Of a stretch of 42,895 nt of DNA, positions 6,652 to 14,324 are shown piece by piece. The translations under genes were made by a program, and so were the position numbers. Location: contig NZ_JAJNCL010000022.1 in NCBI RefSeq assembly GCF_021025955.1, positions 1 through 42,895 on the forward strand. The letters are read 5' to 3'. The notes beneath the pieces are model-generated. The model saw only the letters and a program-made list of their open reading frames with translations. It made no database searches and was not told where the DNA came from. This DNA comes from Rhodococcus qingshengii. GTDB lineage: Bacteria; Actinomycetota; Actinomycetes; Mycobacteriales; Mycobacteriaceae. The stretch's first letter is position 1. Each line of letters starts with the position of its first letter.

Positions 6652-6980
6652 GCGCTCAACCCCTGATCGAAGAGGCCCGCGTCAAGTTCACGGGCCTGTC
6701 CGCCGAATCGTTCGAAGAGAAGGAGATCGGCACCAAGGTCACGTTCACGATCGCCGGCACCGTCTCGGGTCACAGTCAGTCGCAGCAGTCCCACGAGGGT
6801 ATGCGGCGCGTCCAGACGATCAAGGTTGACCGCGTGCTGACGGGTGTCGACCACGCGATTGACGACGTCGAAGAGGAGCAGCCAAGCCTCTATGACACAC
6901 CCAGCGAGCCGGAACCCGACGACGAAACCCCGTCGAACGTATCGGATTTCACCGGTCCGACCTTCTCGTCTGACGACTAA
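6648..6980 (+). CDS. Possible ssDNA-binding-like protein with acidic tail
   Basis: A 110-residue protein from GTG 6648, which overlaps the previous stop (GTGA). Residues 1-65 are beta-rich (GTKVTFTIAGTVSGHSQSQQ), then comes a long Asp/Glu/Pro tail ending GPTFSSDD. A beta-barrel core with an acidic tail is the layout of single-strand-binding proteins, and the neighbours are recombination genes. This is a guess from shape, not a family match. Confidence 0.55.
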   Translation: MSAQPLIEEARVKFTGLSAESFEEKEIGTKVTFTIAGTVSGHSQSQQSHEGMRRVQTIKVDRVLTGVDHAIDDVEEEQPSLYDTPSEPEPDDETPSNVSDFTGPTFSSDD

Positions 6981-7000
6981 CCAAACCCGGCAGCAGATCT

Positions 7001-7029
7001 CGGGCCGCCGTCGTATTGGCGGCGGCCCG
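7001..7029 (+). terminator. Hairpin in early operon (terminator-like or attenuator)
   Basis: CGGGCCGCCG (7001-7010) pairs perfectly with CGGCGGCCCG (7020-7029) around a 9-base loop. No T-run follows, so it may slow rather than end transcription between the recombination genes and the next gene. Confidence 0.45.
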
Positions 7030-7053
7030 CTTATGAACAAGGAGTTATCCACA

Positions 7054-7935
7054 ATGAGCAGCCAAGCCGAAGACATCATCCGCACAACACTGCTGGACGT
7101 CGCCAACACCCTCGGCGTACGAATCAACATCCCGGACGAGACGATCGCAGACCTCGCGGCCACCATCCAAACCGAAATCGACCGTCTCGAAACCGTCGAA
7201 ACCGAGAGTTTCGAATTCCTCAATGAGTTGGCGTTGGCATTCCGACGCGGCGAAAAGCATGCACGCCCTCAGTACACGCCGGTCCTCGAAGGCATCCGCG
7301 CAGTCCTCGCACGCCTCACCGATGCTGGCCGTCTGGTCTCCGAGGGCGGGAAGGCGGAAATCTGGCAGCAGGGGTACGACTTCGGTGTCCATGACGAGCG
7401 CATGAGTCAGGACGTGACAGGTGGCGAAGTTGCTCCCGGACGAGGCAACCCGTACGCGGCATCCGCCCTGCTCCCGGCAACCGAACCCGCCGAGGAGTCG
7501 CAGGACATCAAGGTGATGCAGTGGGATGGCACCCGCGCCTCCATTGATGCGATCTGCAAATGGGTCAACAGCTTTGACGACGACCTCGACGACCACACCG
7601 TGACCTACTGCTTCACAAGTACCACGCCCGATGACGTGTTCGATGTGTTCCTCGCGACGCTCGAAGGTGACGTGCGGGTTTCGGATGGCGACTTCATCGT
7701 CCGAGACACGCAGGGAAACTTCTACAGCGCTGAAGCCGGACCGTGGCCAACGTGGCAGAGAGTGCCCGAGGGCATCAAGTACAAGAGCGGCGCAAAGGAC
7801 TGGGTCAAAGCGGAGTACGTGAACCGCAGCGGCATCCGGATGGCGGTGGTTAACGGCGAAGAGTATCCGTCGACCACGGATGAGTCGAAGATTCAGGGTC
7901 TCGCCCCGTTCGTTGCGGCTGAGGTGTCGTCGTGA
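7054..7935 (+). CDS. Phage protein with WDGT...GDFIVRD C-terminal domain
   Basis: A 293-residue protein. Start 7054 is chosen for the GGAG site at 7041-7044; longer readings cross the upstream hairpin and gene. The N-terminal 90 residues are helical. The C-terminal part has VMQWDGTRASIDAICKWV and VSDGDFIVRDTQGNFYSAEA, the pattern of a widespread phage domain (QWDGT ... GDWII...G.FYP) of unknown function. It is coupled to the next gene by GTGA. Acting cytoplasmically in early infection is the most that context supports. Confidence 0.65.
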   Translation: MSSQAEDIIRTTLLDVANTLGVRINIPDETIADLAATIQTEIDRLETVETESFEFLNELALAFRRGEKHARPQYTPVLEGIRAVLARLTDAGRLVSEGGKAEIWQQGYDFGVHDERMSQDVTGGEVAPGRGNPYAASALLPATEPAEESQDIKVMQWDGTRASIDAICKWVNSFDDDLDDHTVTYCFTSTTPDDVFDVFLATLEGDVRVSDGDFIVRDTQGNFYSAEAGPWPTWQRVPEGIKYKSGAKDWVKAEYVNRSGIRMAVVNGEEYPSTTDESKIQGLAPFVAAEVSS

Positions 7936-8108
7936 GCGCGCAACCGATGGGAATCGGCTGGAAGCGCGTAGGTGACCTTGTCGTCGGCCAGGTCGTCGAG
8001 ATCACCAAAAGCGGCCAGCACCAAGAGGTCCTGCACATCACGTACTCACTCGAACAGGCAGCGCTGAACGCTAACCAACTACTCGCAGCGATCGCAGGTC
8101 GGCCATGA
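7932..8108 (+). CDS. Small early protein, 58 aa
   Basis: MSAQPMGIGWKRVGDLVVGQ from a GTG start at 7932 that overlaps the upstream stop, and ending in ATGA with the DUF5131 gene. The short beta-rich protein (VVEITKSGQHQEVLHITYSL) has no recognised family. Coupling on both sides supports it. Confidence 0.55.
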   Translation: MSAQPMGIGWKRVGDLVVGQVVEITKSGQHQEVLHITYSLEQAALNANQLLAAIAGRP

Positions 8109-9118
8109 GCGACAAGACAGGTATCGAATGGACCGATGCCACATGGAATCCCGTCACCGGCTGCACGAAAGTTTCGCCCGGATGCGACAACTGCTACGCC
8201 GAGACGTTCTCGGAGCGCTTTCGTGGCACGCCCGGCCACTACTTCGAAGGCGGTTTCGACCTCCAGCTCCGACCGGACAAACTTCGGCAGCCGCTGGAGT
8301 GGCGCAAACCTCGTCGAATCTTCGTGAACTCGATGAGCGATCTGTTTCACGCAGATGTGCCCGACAACTTCATCGGCAGCGTCTTCGACACCATGGCCGC
8401 CGCGAAGCAGCACACGTTTCAGATCCTCACCAAGCGGCCTGGTCGAATGCGGTCGCTACTCAGGCGATGGGCAGAACAGGCTGCTGACAGCCCACATGCC
8501 GGCGCATCGTTCCGGCGCAACGACCTGATGTGGAGCGAACCGCGAGTCTGGCCGCTGCCGAACGTCTGGCTCGGAGTCTCGACCGAGAATCAGAAGTGGG
8601 CAGATGTCAGGATCCCGATCCTGCTCGACACACCGGCCGCCGTCCGATTCATCAGCGCTGAACCACTGCTCGGACCGATTGACCTGTGGAACGTGAACGG
8701 AATCAACGCGATCGAACCCGATTGGATCGGTGGACCAACCGCGGGCACGGGCTGCCCCCATCCCCTGCTGGACTGGGTCATCGTCGGTGGCGAGTCCGGA
8801 CGCAACGCTCGACCGATGCATCCCGCGTGGGCGACGTCTTTGCGTGACCAGTGCAGCGAAGCGCAGGTGCCGTTCCTGTTCAAGCAATGGGGCGAGTGGG
8901 CGCACGTCGACCGCAGAGATGCACGCGAAGGCGATGTCTGGGTCATCGGCGAAGGCCTGCAGTCGGTTCCGTGGCGGCCCGACACCGAAGGTGCGGAGGC
9001 GCATCGCTGGGGACCGCACCGTGACGAGGTTGTGCGGCGCATCGGCAAAAGGGCCGCGGGCCGCGAACTCGACGGCCGCACCTGGGATGAGTTTCCCGAG
9101 GAGGTGCGCCGAATATGA
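8105..9118 (+). CDS. DUF5131 (phage Gp37/Gp68) protein
   Basis: A 337-residue member of the Gp37/Gp68 family: IEWTDATWNPVTGCTKVSPG then CDNCYAE at the N-terminus, RRIFVNSMSDLF, ILTKRP, NVWLGVSTENQKWADVRIP, SAEPLLGPI, DWVIVGGESG and PFLFKQWGEW. The family has a radical-SAM-like cysteine cluster, here C20, C27 and C30, but its reaction is not established. It is common in early regions of actinophages and bacterial mobile islands, sometimes beside three-Cys-motif partner proteins; no such partner is seen here. Confidence 0.85.
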   Translation: MSDKTGIEWTDATWNPVTGCTKVSPGCDNCYAETFSERFRGTPGHYFEGGFDLQLRPDKLRQPLEWRKPRRIFVNSMSDLFHADVPDNFIGSVFDTMAAAKQHTFQILTKRPGRMRSLLRRWAEQAADSPHAGASFRRNDLMWSEPRVWPLPNVWLGVSTENQKWADVRIPILLDTPAAVRFISAEPLLGPIDLWNVNGINAIEPDWIGGPTAGTGCPHPLLDWVIVGGESGRNARPMHPAWATSLRDQCSEAQVPFLFKQWGEWAHVDRRDAREGDVWVIGEGLQSVPWRPDTEGAEAHRWGPHRDEVVRRIGKRAAGRELDGRTWDEFPEEVRRI

Positions 9119-9333
9119 CCGACAAACGCTGTCCCGTGTGCTGGCGCCCCATCCCCATCGCAGACGACTGGCGGTTCGCACGCCACCGCGACAAGGCCGG
9201 CAATTCCTGCCCGATGTCCAAGCGCTACGTCGAGCGCGCCGAACGAGATGCACCTGAACCACTCCCAGGAAAGGAGATCGCAAATCATGGCCAGCGAATT
9301 CACGCGGATGAACCGAGACATTTGGTCCAGTGA
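9115..9333 (+). CDS. Small zinc-finger-like protein
   Basis: A 72-residue protein, MTDKRCPVCWRPIPIADDWR, with CPVC and a later H...C (ARHRDKAGNSCP) that could hold a zinc ion. Its start overlaps the DUF5131 stop (ATGA). The last 47 bases overlap the start of the replication gene in another frame. The N-terminal part is convincing; the tail could be simple read-through. Confidence 0.5.
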   Translation: MTDKRCPVCWRPIPIADDWRFARHRDKAGNSCPMSKRYVERAERDAPEPLPGKEIANHGQRIHADEPRHLVQ

Positions 9334-10315
9334 CGAGTTTCTCGATCTATCCGCGTCCGCGCAGCACCTCTACTTCGTGCTGTGGACGCACCCGAATCTG
9401 AGCTTCTGTGGATCGGTCGAATGGCACCCCGGCAAGCTCTCGACTCGCGCGTCCGACCTCACTCGGGAACTCGTGATCGAAGCCGGAATGGAGCTCGCTC
9501 GGAACCTTTTCATCGTCGTCGACCCGGAGACCGATGAAGTCCTCGTTCGGTCGTGGATCAAGCACGATGGACTATGCAGGCAGCCGAACATGGCCGTTGC
9601 AATGTCAAAGGACCGGGCGAATCTATCCTCCCGAAGTCTGCGTGGCGTAGTGGTTCACGAGGTCACAAAGTTGCGCATCGCCGAGCCGGATCTGTCAGCT
9701 TGGAAGCGGGATCAAGTCGTCAATCTGTTGGGCCAGAACGCCATTGATCCAGCCGAATTGTTGGCATCGAACCCCGGGCTTAAGGGCTCCGTAAACCCCT
9801 CGCGAAACCCTTCCGCAAAGGGTTCGTTTAACCCTTCCGGAAACCCCTCGGGAAACCCTAAACCGAAGGGTCCCGTTAACCCCGGCCGAACTACTACTAC
9901 TGCTACAGCTACTCAAACTCCAACTACAAAAGAAGAAGAAAGTAGTTACGTAAGTACGGAAGGTTACGACGCGAGCGCAACCAATCCCCCACCCCGCTAC
10001 TGCCCTCAGCACGTTGACGAACCGACGACGAGCCCGTGCCATGCCTGCGGCGAAGCACGGCGCGCCCGCGAAGTCTGGGACTGCAACGAAGCCCACGCCG
10101 TCAAGCTCGCTCAATCGTCCGAAGCCAAGCGCCGGGCCAAGTTCATCCAGGACGCGATCGACGAGTGCGAGCTGTGCGACGAGCGCGGCTACTTCGGCAC
10201 GACCGTCTGCGAGCACAACCCCGAGCGGGTCGAGATCAACCGCCGAGGCAAGGCGCGCGTGGATGCCGCTCTCGCCGAGGCCGCGAAACGAAAGGCTGAC
10301 GATGAACAACTTTGA
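9287..10315 (+). CDS. Replication initiator (lambda O-like arrangement)
   Basis: A 342-residue protein. Start 9287 follows AAAGGAG. Residues 1-130 look like the winged-helix N-terminal domain of phage replisome organisers (MNRDIWSSDEFLDLSASAQH, LYFVLWTHPNLSFCG). Residues about 165-200 are a low-complexity Asn-Pro-Ser-Gly stretch produced by a 12-bp DNA repeat, then a Thr/Glu stretch over AT-rich DNA. The C-terminal third has paired Cys/His groups (YCPQHV, CHACG, CELCDERG, CEHN). Having the origin-like repeats inside the initiator gene is as in lambda O. No helicase gene follows, so the protein probably recruits host DnaB; that is inference. Confidence 0.7.
   Translation: MASEFTRMNRDIWSSDEFLDLSASAQHLYFVLWTHPNLSFCGSVEWHPGKLSTRASDLTRELVIEAGMELARNLFIVVDPETDEVLVRSWIKHDGLCRQPNMAVAMSKDRANLSSRSLRGVVVHEVTKLRIAEPDLSAWKRDQVVNLLGQNAIDPAELLASNPGLKGSVNPSRNPSAKGSFNPSGNPSGNPKPKGPVNPGRTTTTATATQTPTTKEEESSYVSTEGYDASATNPPPRYCPQHVDEPTTSPCHACGEARRAREVWDCNEAHAVKLAQSSEAKRRAKFIQDAIDECELCDERGYFGTTVCEHNPERVEINRRGKARVDAALAEAAKRKADDEQL
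9781..9888. repeat. Nine 12-bp iterons (putative replication origin)
   Basis: Nine successive 12-base units start at 9781, 9793, 9805, 9817, 9829, 9841, 9853, 9865 and 9877. Six read like AAACCCTTCCGG; three (9781, 9817, 9865) read in the opposite sense as AAGGGTTCGT-type. The repeat lies inside the initiator gene and keeps the reading frame. Iterons of this kind bind the initiator protein. Confidence 0.65.
9889..9962. other. AT-rich tract next to the iterons (possible unwinding element)
   Basis: Right after the iterons comes a clearly AT-richer stretch (CTACTACTACTGC, ACAAAAGAAGAAGAAAG, AGTTACGTAAGTAC), unlike the GC-rich surroundings. Its place fits a DNA unwinding element. Confidence 0.5.
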
Positions 10316-10634
10316 GGATCTGATGAATCACGAAAAGGCACTCACGGTTTCGTGCCAGGAGTGCGGCGCCAAGGTCGACGAGGTGTGCACTCGGTTCGAC
10401 ATCAAAGGCGATCGCTGGCCGTTGAAGAACTTCCCGTCGCACCTGTCCAGGCTCAAGCGCGTCGATCGTCTGGAGCGTTTGCACAAGCTCGACGCTTTGC
10501 GTGCGAAGTCGTTCCGCGTCGAGGCTCAGATGTCGATTTCTGACAGCTCAGAGGCCACAGGAGCCTTGCGGAGCGAACTTGAAGACCCGAGTACGCCAAA
10601 TCGCTCAGAATCGAAATGGGGGCCGAGATGCTGA
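10302..10634 (+). CDS. Early zinc-finger-like protein, 110 aa
   Basis: MNNFEDLMNHEKALTVSCQE starts a 110-residue protein with CQECGAKVDEVC, a four-Cys type site (about residues 18-29), followed by a basic helical region (HLSRLKRVDRLERLHKLDAL). This resembles small nucleic-acid-binding phage proteins. It overlaps the end of the initiator gene by 14 bases in another frame and the next gene at its own 3' end. Confidence 0.6.
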   Translation: MNNFEDLMNHEKALTVSCQECGAKVDEVCTRFDIKGDRWPLKNFPSHLSRLKRVDRLERLHKLDALRAKSFRVEAQMSISDSSEATGALRSELEDPSTPNRSESKWGPRC

Positions 10635-10831
10635 CACGCCAGACCCATCTCGAGCCACTCGTCGATCAGCTCGAATCCGAAATCGCGAATGCCACACGAA
10701 TTCGGCCAGTCCGACGCAAGGCCGTGCGACTCCTGCGGATGTGCGGTTACACGAATCGTCAAGTCGGGATCATCCTCGGAATCTCGGACAGCCATGTCGG
10801 GTGCCTCGCTCAGCGCAGGGTCGCGCCATGA
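10616..10831 (+). CDS. Small HTH protein (sigma region 4-like)
   Basis: A 71-residue basic protein with a clear helix-turn-helix: RKAVRLLRMCGYTNRQVGII and GISDSHVGCLAQRR. The pattern is that of sigma-70 region 4 or LuxR-type domains. The start may be 10616 or 10628 (ATGCTGA overlap with the previous stop). It may regulate middle or late genes, given its place shortly before the packaging region. Coupled to the resolvase gene by ATGA. Confidence 0.6.
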   Translation: MGAEMLTRQTHLEPLVDQLESEIANATRIRPVRRKAVRLLRMCGYTNRQVGIILGISDSHVGCLAQRRVAP

Positions 10832-11388
10832 CCACAACCGTCGTAGGCATCGATCCATCGTTGACCGGAACTGGTGTCGCGATCCTCGGCCATCCGAAGA
10901 ACGCCACGAACCCCAACGTGCCAATCCTGACGACCGTCAAGAGCACGAACCAGGGTCCGACGTTCGCCGATCGCGAGAAGCGAATTGCACGACAAATTCG
11001 AGACATCTGGGCCGCGTTCCCGCCGCTCGTCCGACTCGTCGTGATCGAGGGCCTGCCACTAGTGAATCCGCGTCCGAGCGCCGATTATCAGGATCGCTCG
11101 GCGCTAATCATCGCTCTCGGTGCACGCATCCAGAATGCTGGTCTGCCGCTCGTGACCGTGAACCTTTCCACGCTCAAACTCTTCGCCGCCGGCAATGGTC
11201 ACGCCAAGAAACCGGAGATGATCGCAGCAATGAAATCTCTTTGGCCCCATGCGGATATCGGCAAGGACGACAACCGCGCCGATGCTCTGGCACTTGCCAC
11301 CCTCGGAGCCATGCACCTCGGCTGGCACGAGCCGGAACTGCCTCACCACTGCGCCCCGAAAGTCGACTGGACAGGAGTGAAGCGATGA
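10828..11388 (+). CDS. RuvC-like Holliday junction resolvase
   Basis: A 186-residue RNase H-fold nuclease: VVGIDPSLTGTGVAIL with D9, VVIEGLP with E74, and KDDNRADALALATLG with D147/D148 and D152. These are the acidic residues that hold the metal ions in RuvC. The enzyme would cut branched DNA before packaging. Its start overlaps the upstream stop, and its stop overlaps the next start (ATGA). Confidence 0.8.
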   Translation: MTTTVVGIDPSLTGTGVAILGHPKNATNPNVPILTTVKSTNQGPTFADREKRIARQIRDIWAAFPPLVRLVVIEGLPLVNPRPSADYQDRSALIIALGARIQNAGLPLVTVNLSTLKLFAAGNGHAKKPEMIAAMKSLWPHADIGKDDNRADALALATLGAMHLGWHEPELPHHCAPKVDWTGVKR

Positions 11389-12302
11389 CCGACATCATCG
11401 ACGAGATCGACGCGCTGGTTGACGAGCAGCTCAGCGGTTACAGCGACCGAAGTGGCTACGACCACAACGTGAATCAGGATCGGTGCGGGCACTGCCATCG
11501 TGAATGGCATGGATTGAAGATCACCGAGCGCATGGAAAGCATGGCGATGCAGGTCGCCTACGACGAGGACTACCGCTACGCCGACGACGACAGCGACGTT
11601 CTCTGTCCCGGTTCGAGTTTCATCGGTCCCTGGGCAACGAAGTGGCAGATCGAGAGGATGCGTGCCGGCACTGCCCAGATCACGATCAGCGTCGATAGCT
11701 ATAACTTCGTCGAATCAATTCAGCGTGCCACGTCAGCAATTCGAAGGTTTGCAGACTCATACGCACAGGGCGGCGAAGTGCGGTCGAATCCGGACCTGCA
11801 GATGCGGGCACCTGGCGATCCGATGATCGAAAGCGCCGAATGGGCGCCGTACTCCCTGGCTGCGCTGCACCGGATGCGGGATTACAGATACGCGTACGCA
11901 TTCCCTCAGCGCGTCATCCTCGGCATCGACGGATCCGCCGACGAGATCCGTGGCGCCGAGGCATCTCAAGTGATTTTCGACGAGGGTAGGCCGTACAGGT
12001 ACGGCGAAGACTTCTCGTTTGTGGGCCCGACGATTCGACCCGAGATGCAGTATCCGAGAGAACTTCGATACGGCGCCGGATCGTGGAGCCGGATGCAAGA
12101 CATGATCAACCAGCTTCGTGGTCTTGGCGTGCTCGACGAACCAGTCACCATGAGGAGATGGCTGACAGGAGACCCTGAACCGGACACTCGCACACCGCAA
12201 GAGCGCGCATTGCCTCGGCCGAGCACGACACCGCCGATGTGGGCAGTCGACGCCGGACGACAGCGCAGGACTCGCACTAATTCACGAAGGAGGCACCGAT
12301 GA
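11385..12302 (+). CDS. Unknown early protein, 305 aa
   Basis: MTDIIDEIDALVDEQLSGYS starts a 305-residue protein. An N-terminal CGHCHREWHGL (about 34-44) and a later LCPGSSF could form a zinc knuckle. The centre (FVGPTIRPEMQYPRELRYGA) and the Arg-rich C-terminus are unlike families I know. It is coupled on both sides (ATGA). Found late in the early operon beside another zinc-ribbon protein, it may bind nucleic acid; this is inference. Confidence 0.6.
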   Translation: MTDIIDEIDALVDEQLSGYSDRSGYDHNVNQDRCGHCHREWHGLKITERMESMAMQVAYDEDYRYADDDSDVLCPGSSFIGPWATKWQIERMRAGTAQITISVDSYNFVESIQRATSAIRRFADSYAQGGEVRSNPDLQMRAPGDPMIESAEWAPYSLAALHRMRDYRYAYAFPQRVILGIDGSADEIRGAEASQVIFDEGRPYRYGEDFSFVGPTIRPEMQYPRELRYGAGSWSRMQDMINQLRGLGVLDEPVTMRRWLTGDPEPDTRTPQERALPRPSTTPPMWAVDAGRQRRTRTNSRRRHR

Positions 12303-13246
12303 CCACGGATTGCCACAACTGCGGGCGAACGGTTACCGACGACTTCGACCTCTGCCACGACTGCATGGCCACTCTCGTCAGGAATTTGGAGTCGGTGCCG
12401 GGGCTGGTTTCCGACATCCTGATCACGAGGTCTCGCCAGGATCGCATGAGCAGCAACCTCGCCCGCGGAAAGAGTGCCGAGACCGCACTGCCGATCAGAC
12501 TCGACCAGTACGACCAGCGTCCAACCCAACGCCCCTTCGACGCGCTGACGAACGAGTTGGTCACGTGGGCCCGTGATCTCGACGCACTGATCTGTGGCGA
12601 ACTGGATGCAGCCCTGGATTCACGAGGACTGCGCGACATGGTTCATCGGCACCGGCACAGTCGCCGGCCGGATCCGGCATCGCTGTCGCAGGATGGTGCA
12701 CTCGACGCTGAACTCGCGGCGATCTGGCTCTCGCTGTACGCCCACGACCTCCGCCGCCACCCTGCCGTTGCCGAACTGTTCGACGGGATCGAGGACGCGA
12801 TTGCTCGGTGCCGCAAAGCGATCGACCGACTTCCCGAGTTGTCGTACAAGGGACCGTGCCCGCACGTGGGTTACGACGAGGAGCGGCAACCGTTCACCTG
12901 CTCGGCCGACCTGTACGTCGAACGCGGTGAGGATTACGTGAGCTGCCCGCGCTGCTGGACGCATCATCGAGTCAGGGATCTGGAGCGAGCGATGCTCCAC
13001 AAGGTGAACGACCAACTGTTCACCATCACCGAGTTGCTGCCCCTGCTCGACGAACTCGGTGAGCACGTCGCCAAGAGCACGCTCTACGCATGGGCCAACG
13101 ACCCCAAGCGCAAGAAGCTCAATCCCTGCGGCTGGAGGCAAACCGACGGAACGATCTCGACTTATTGGATTCGGCGATCCGACCCAGCGCTATACAGGCT
13201 CGGTGACGTTAGAGAGCTGGTGAGAAAGTTGGGAGACGCGTCATAG
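12299..13246 (+). CDS. Zinc-ribbon and HTH protein, 315 aa
   Basis: The N-terminus MTTDCHNCGRTVTDDFDLCH and CMATL forms a four-Cys zinc ribbon. A second CPHVGY...CSADLY...CPRCWTHH group lies at about residues 194-235. The C-terminus (FTITELLPLLDELGEHVAKS then TLYAWANDP, YWIRRSD) looks like a MerR-type winged helix with a wing. Proteins of this build are common near the end of the early region in actinophages and are probably DNA-binding regulators. Starts with an ATGA overlap. Confidence 0.7.
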   Translation: MTTDCHNCGRTVTDDFDLCHDCMATLVRNLESVPGLVSDILITRSRQDRMSSNLARGKSAETALPIRLDQYDQRPTQRPFDALTNELVTWARDLDALICGELDAALDSRGLRDMVHRHRHSRRPDPASLSQDGALDAELAAIWLSLYAHDLRRHPAVAELFDGIEDAIARCRKAIDRLPELSYKGPCPHVGYDEERQPFTCSADLYVERGEDYVSCPRCWTHHRVRDLERAMLHKVNDQLFTITELLPLLDELGEHVAKSTLYAWANDPKRKKLNPCGWRQTDGTISTYWIRRSDPALYRLGDVRELVRKLGDAS

Positions 13247-13266
13247 GCAACAACTAGGGTTTGGTT

Positions 13267-13911
13267 ATGGAACTCGCGGAATGGCTCACATTGGCGACAT
13301 TGGTCGCGACGCTCATAACCCTCTACCTCGTGGCCGTCGTCGAATTGCGACATCGCCGTCGATACAAAAGGGTGGAGATGGTAATCGATCATATTGGACA
13401 GGTCGCCGGAAACGACGGAGCGACGTTCGAGTTATTCGAGGTAACGAACTGTGGGATTGAGACTGCGACCCGGATCGATTTGGTGCCTGTGGGGTGCAAG
13501 CAGGTCAGCACTACGGAAATTCGCCCAATTCGGATCCTTAGCCCCGGAGAATCAAAGAGATTCGTTGTCGCACCCGAAAGGGATCTAGCCGACTGCTGGG
13601 TGTCCTTCGCTCACTTCATCGCGTCCGACTACCGCTACAAGGTCTACACATGGGAACCGTTGAAGCATCTCGGTCCGCTGGGCGACGTTCAATTGGCGGA
13701 CATGGTTCGGGAGGATGAACGCGGCTGGATCGCGAATCGACTTCGATTCAAGAGAAGCGTAGATCCTGTAGGACCAGGGAAAGCCACACGCGCTGAAGTT
13801 CGCTGTTGGCGAGGGGAGAAGTCTCTTCGTGACATGCAGACTGCAAATGCGCCAGTCATGGAGTGGCTCGAGGAATGGAAGGAAACTGATGCGGCAACAG
13901 TTAGAAGCTAA
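13267..13911 (+). CDS. Membrane-anchored accessory protein (moron candidate)
   Basis: A 214-residue protein with one N-terminal membrane segment (about 5-27, WLTLATLVATLITLYLVAVV), a basic stop-transfer HRRRYKR, then a soluble domain that reads as beta-sandwich (ATFELFEVTNCGIETATRID). It is the last gene before a strong terminator and is not coupled to the gene before it. Its base composition is visibly less GC-rich than its neighbours. ATG 13267 is preceded by AGGG; TTG 13261 is an alternative. No family is recognised. A role in exclusion of other phages is possible, with no direct evidence. Confidence 0.65.
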   Translation: MELAEWLTLATLVATLITLYLVAVVELRHRRRYKRVEMVIDHIGQVAGNDGATFELFEVTNCGIETATRIDLVPVGCKQVSTTEIRPIRILSPGESKRFVVAPERDLADCWVSFAHFIASDYRYKVYTWEPLKHLGPLGDVQLADMVREDERGWIANRLRFKRSVDPVGPGKATRAEVRCWRGEKSLRDMQTANAPVMEWLEEWKETDAATVRS

Positions 13912-13995
13912 CTGGCTCCGACCTGTGTAGACTCCGAATCGCAGTGCCACAGGTGTATCCAGCCCCTAATCGCCCTGCCAAAGTCTCTTCCTTCG

Positions 13996-14027
13996 AATCA
14001 CCCCCCGATCACAATCGGGGGGTGATT
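13996..14027. terminator. Strong terminator after the early region
   Basis: A perfect 14-bp stem, AATCACCCCCCGAT (13996-14009) with ATCGGGGGGTGATT (14014-14027), with a CACA loop. The A/T ends suit termination on both strands. It separates early from late genes. Confidence 0.85.
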
Positions 14028-14033
14028 TCGTTA

Positions 14034-14235
14034 GGCCACCTGAACCACCCAGCCCCGTCATAGAGTGCCGCCCCTCGCCGGCCGTGCGCTCCGGGGCTGG
14101 GTGCACACAGACCCCCGCCCCGGTGTAAGACACCGCCCCGTCTCGCGAACCCCGGGGAGTACGGAATCCAAGCAAGCACCATGGCCGTTGTCGACGGCTC
14201 GCGCGCTGCCTGGGTGGGTCACAACTGAATAGGGA
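14034..14235. other. Structured non-coding block, candidate cos/packaging region
   Basis: No gene is seen here. It holds a perfect 12-bp inverted repeat, CACCCAGCCCCG (14046-14057) with CGGGGCTGGGTG (14092-14103), and a perfect 6-bp hairpin CGGTGT-AAG-ACACCG (14121-14135) set in C-runs. It lies between the early terminator and the HNH/terminase genes, where actinophage cos sites commonly are. No cleavage site can be read from sequence alone. Confidence 0.35.
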
Positions 14236-14308
14236 TTCTCTGTAGCTCCAAGTTGGTAGAGCACGTCACCTCGTGGCGAGGATGCTGGTTCGAGTCCAGC
14301 CAGGGAAA
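14236..14308 (+). tRNA. tRNA-like element with abnormal anticodon arm
   Basis: The 73-base element has a full 7-bp acceptor stem (TTCTCTG 14236-14242 with CAGGGAA 14301-14307, one G-T pair), a D arm (GCTC/GAGC around a loop with GG) and a T arm (GCTGG-TTCGAGT-CCAGC). The 20 bases between D and T arms do not form a normal 5-bp stem with a 7-base loop. They can fold as CCTC-GTGGC-GAGG or CACG-TCACCT-CGTG instead. No CCA is encoded. It may be a decayed tRNA or a tRNA mimic; the amino acid cannot be named. Confidence 0.5.
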
Positions 14309-14324
14309 CAAAGGGGTGGATGAC

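Noticed and set aside
10689..12302. 537-codon reading starting at 10689
   Set aside because: The part before 11385 is Arg/Ser-rich shadow of the resolvase gene; the real start is the ATGA overlap at 11385.
14236..14308. Functional tRNA with a named anticodon
   Set aside because: No placement of a 7-base loop with T at position 33 gives a paired stem, so no amino acid is assigned.
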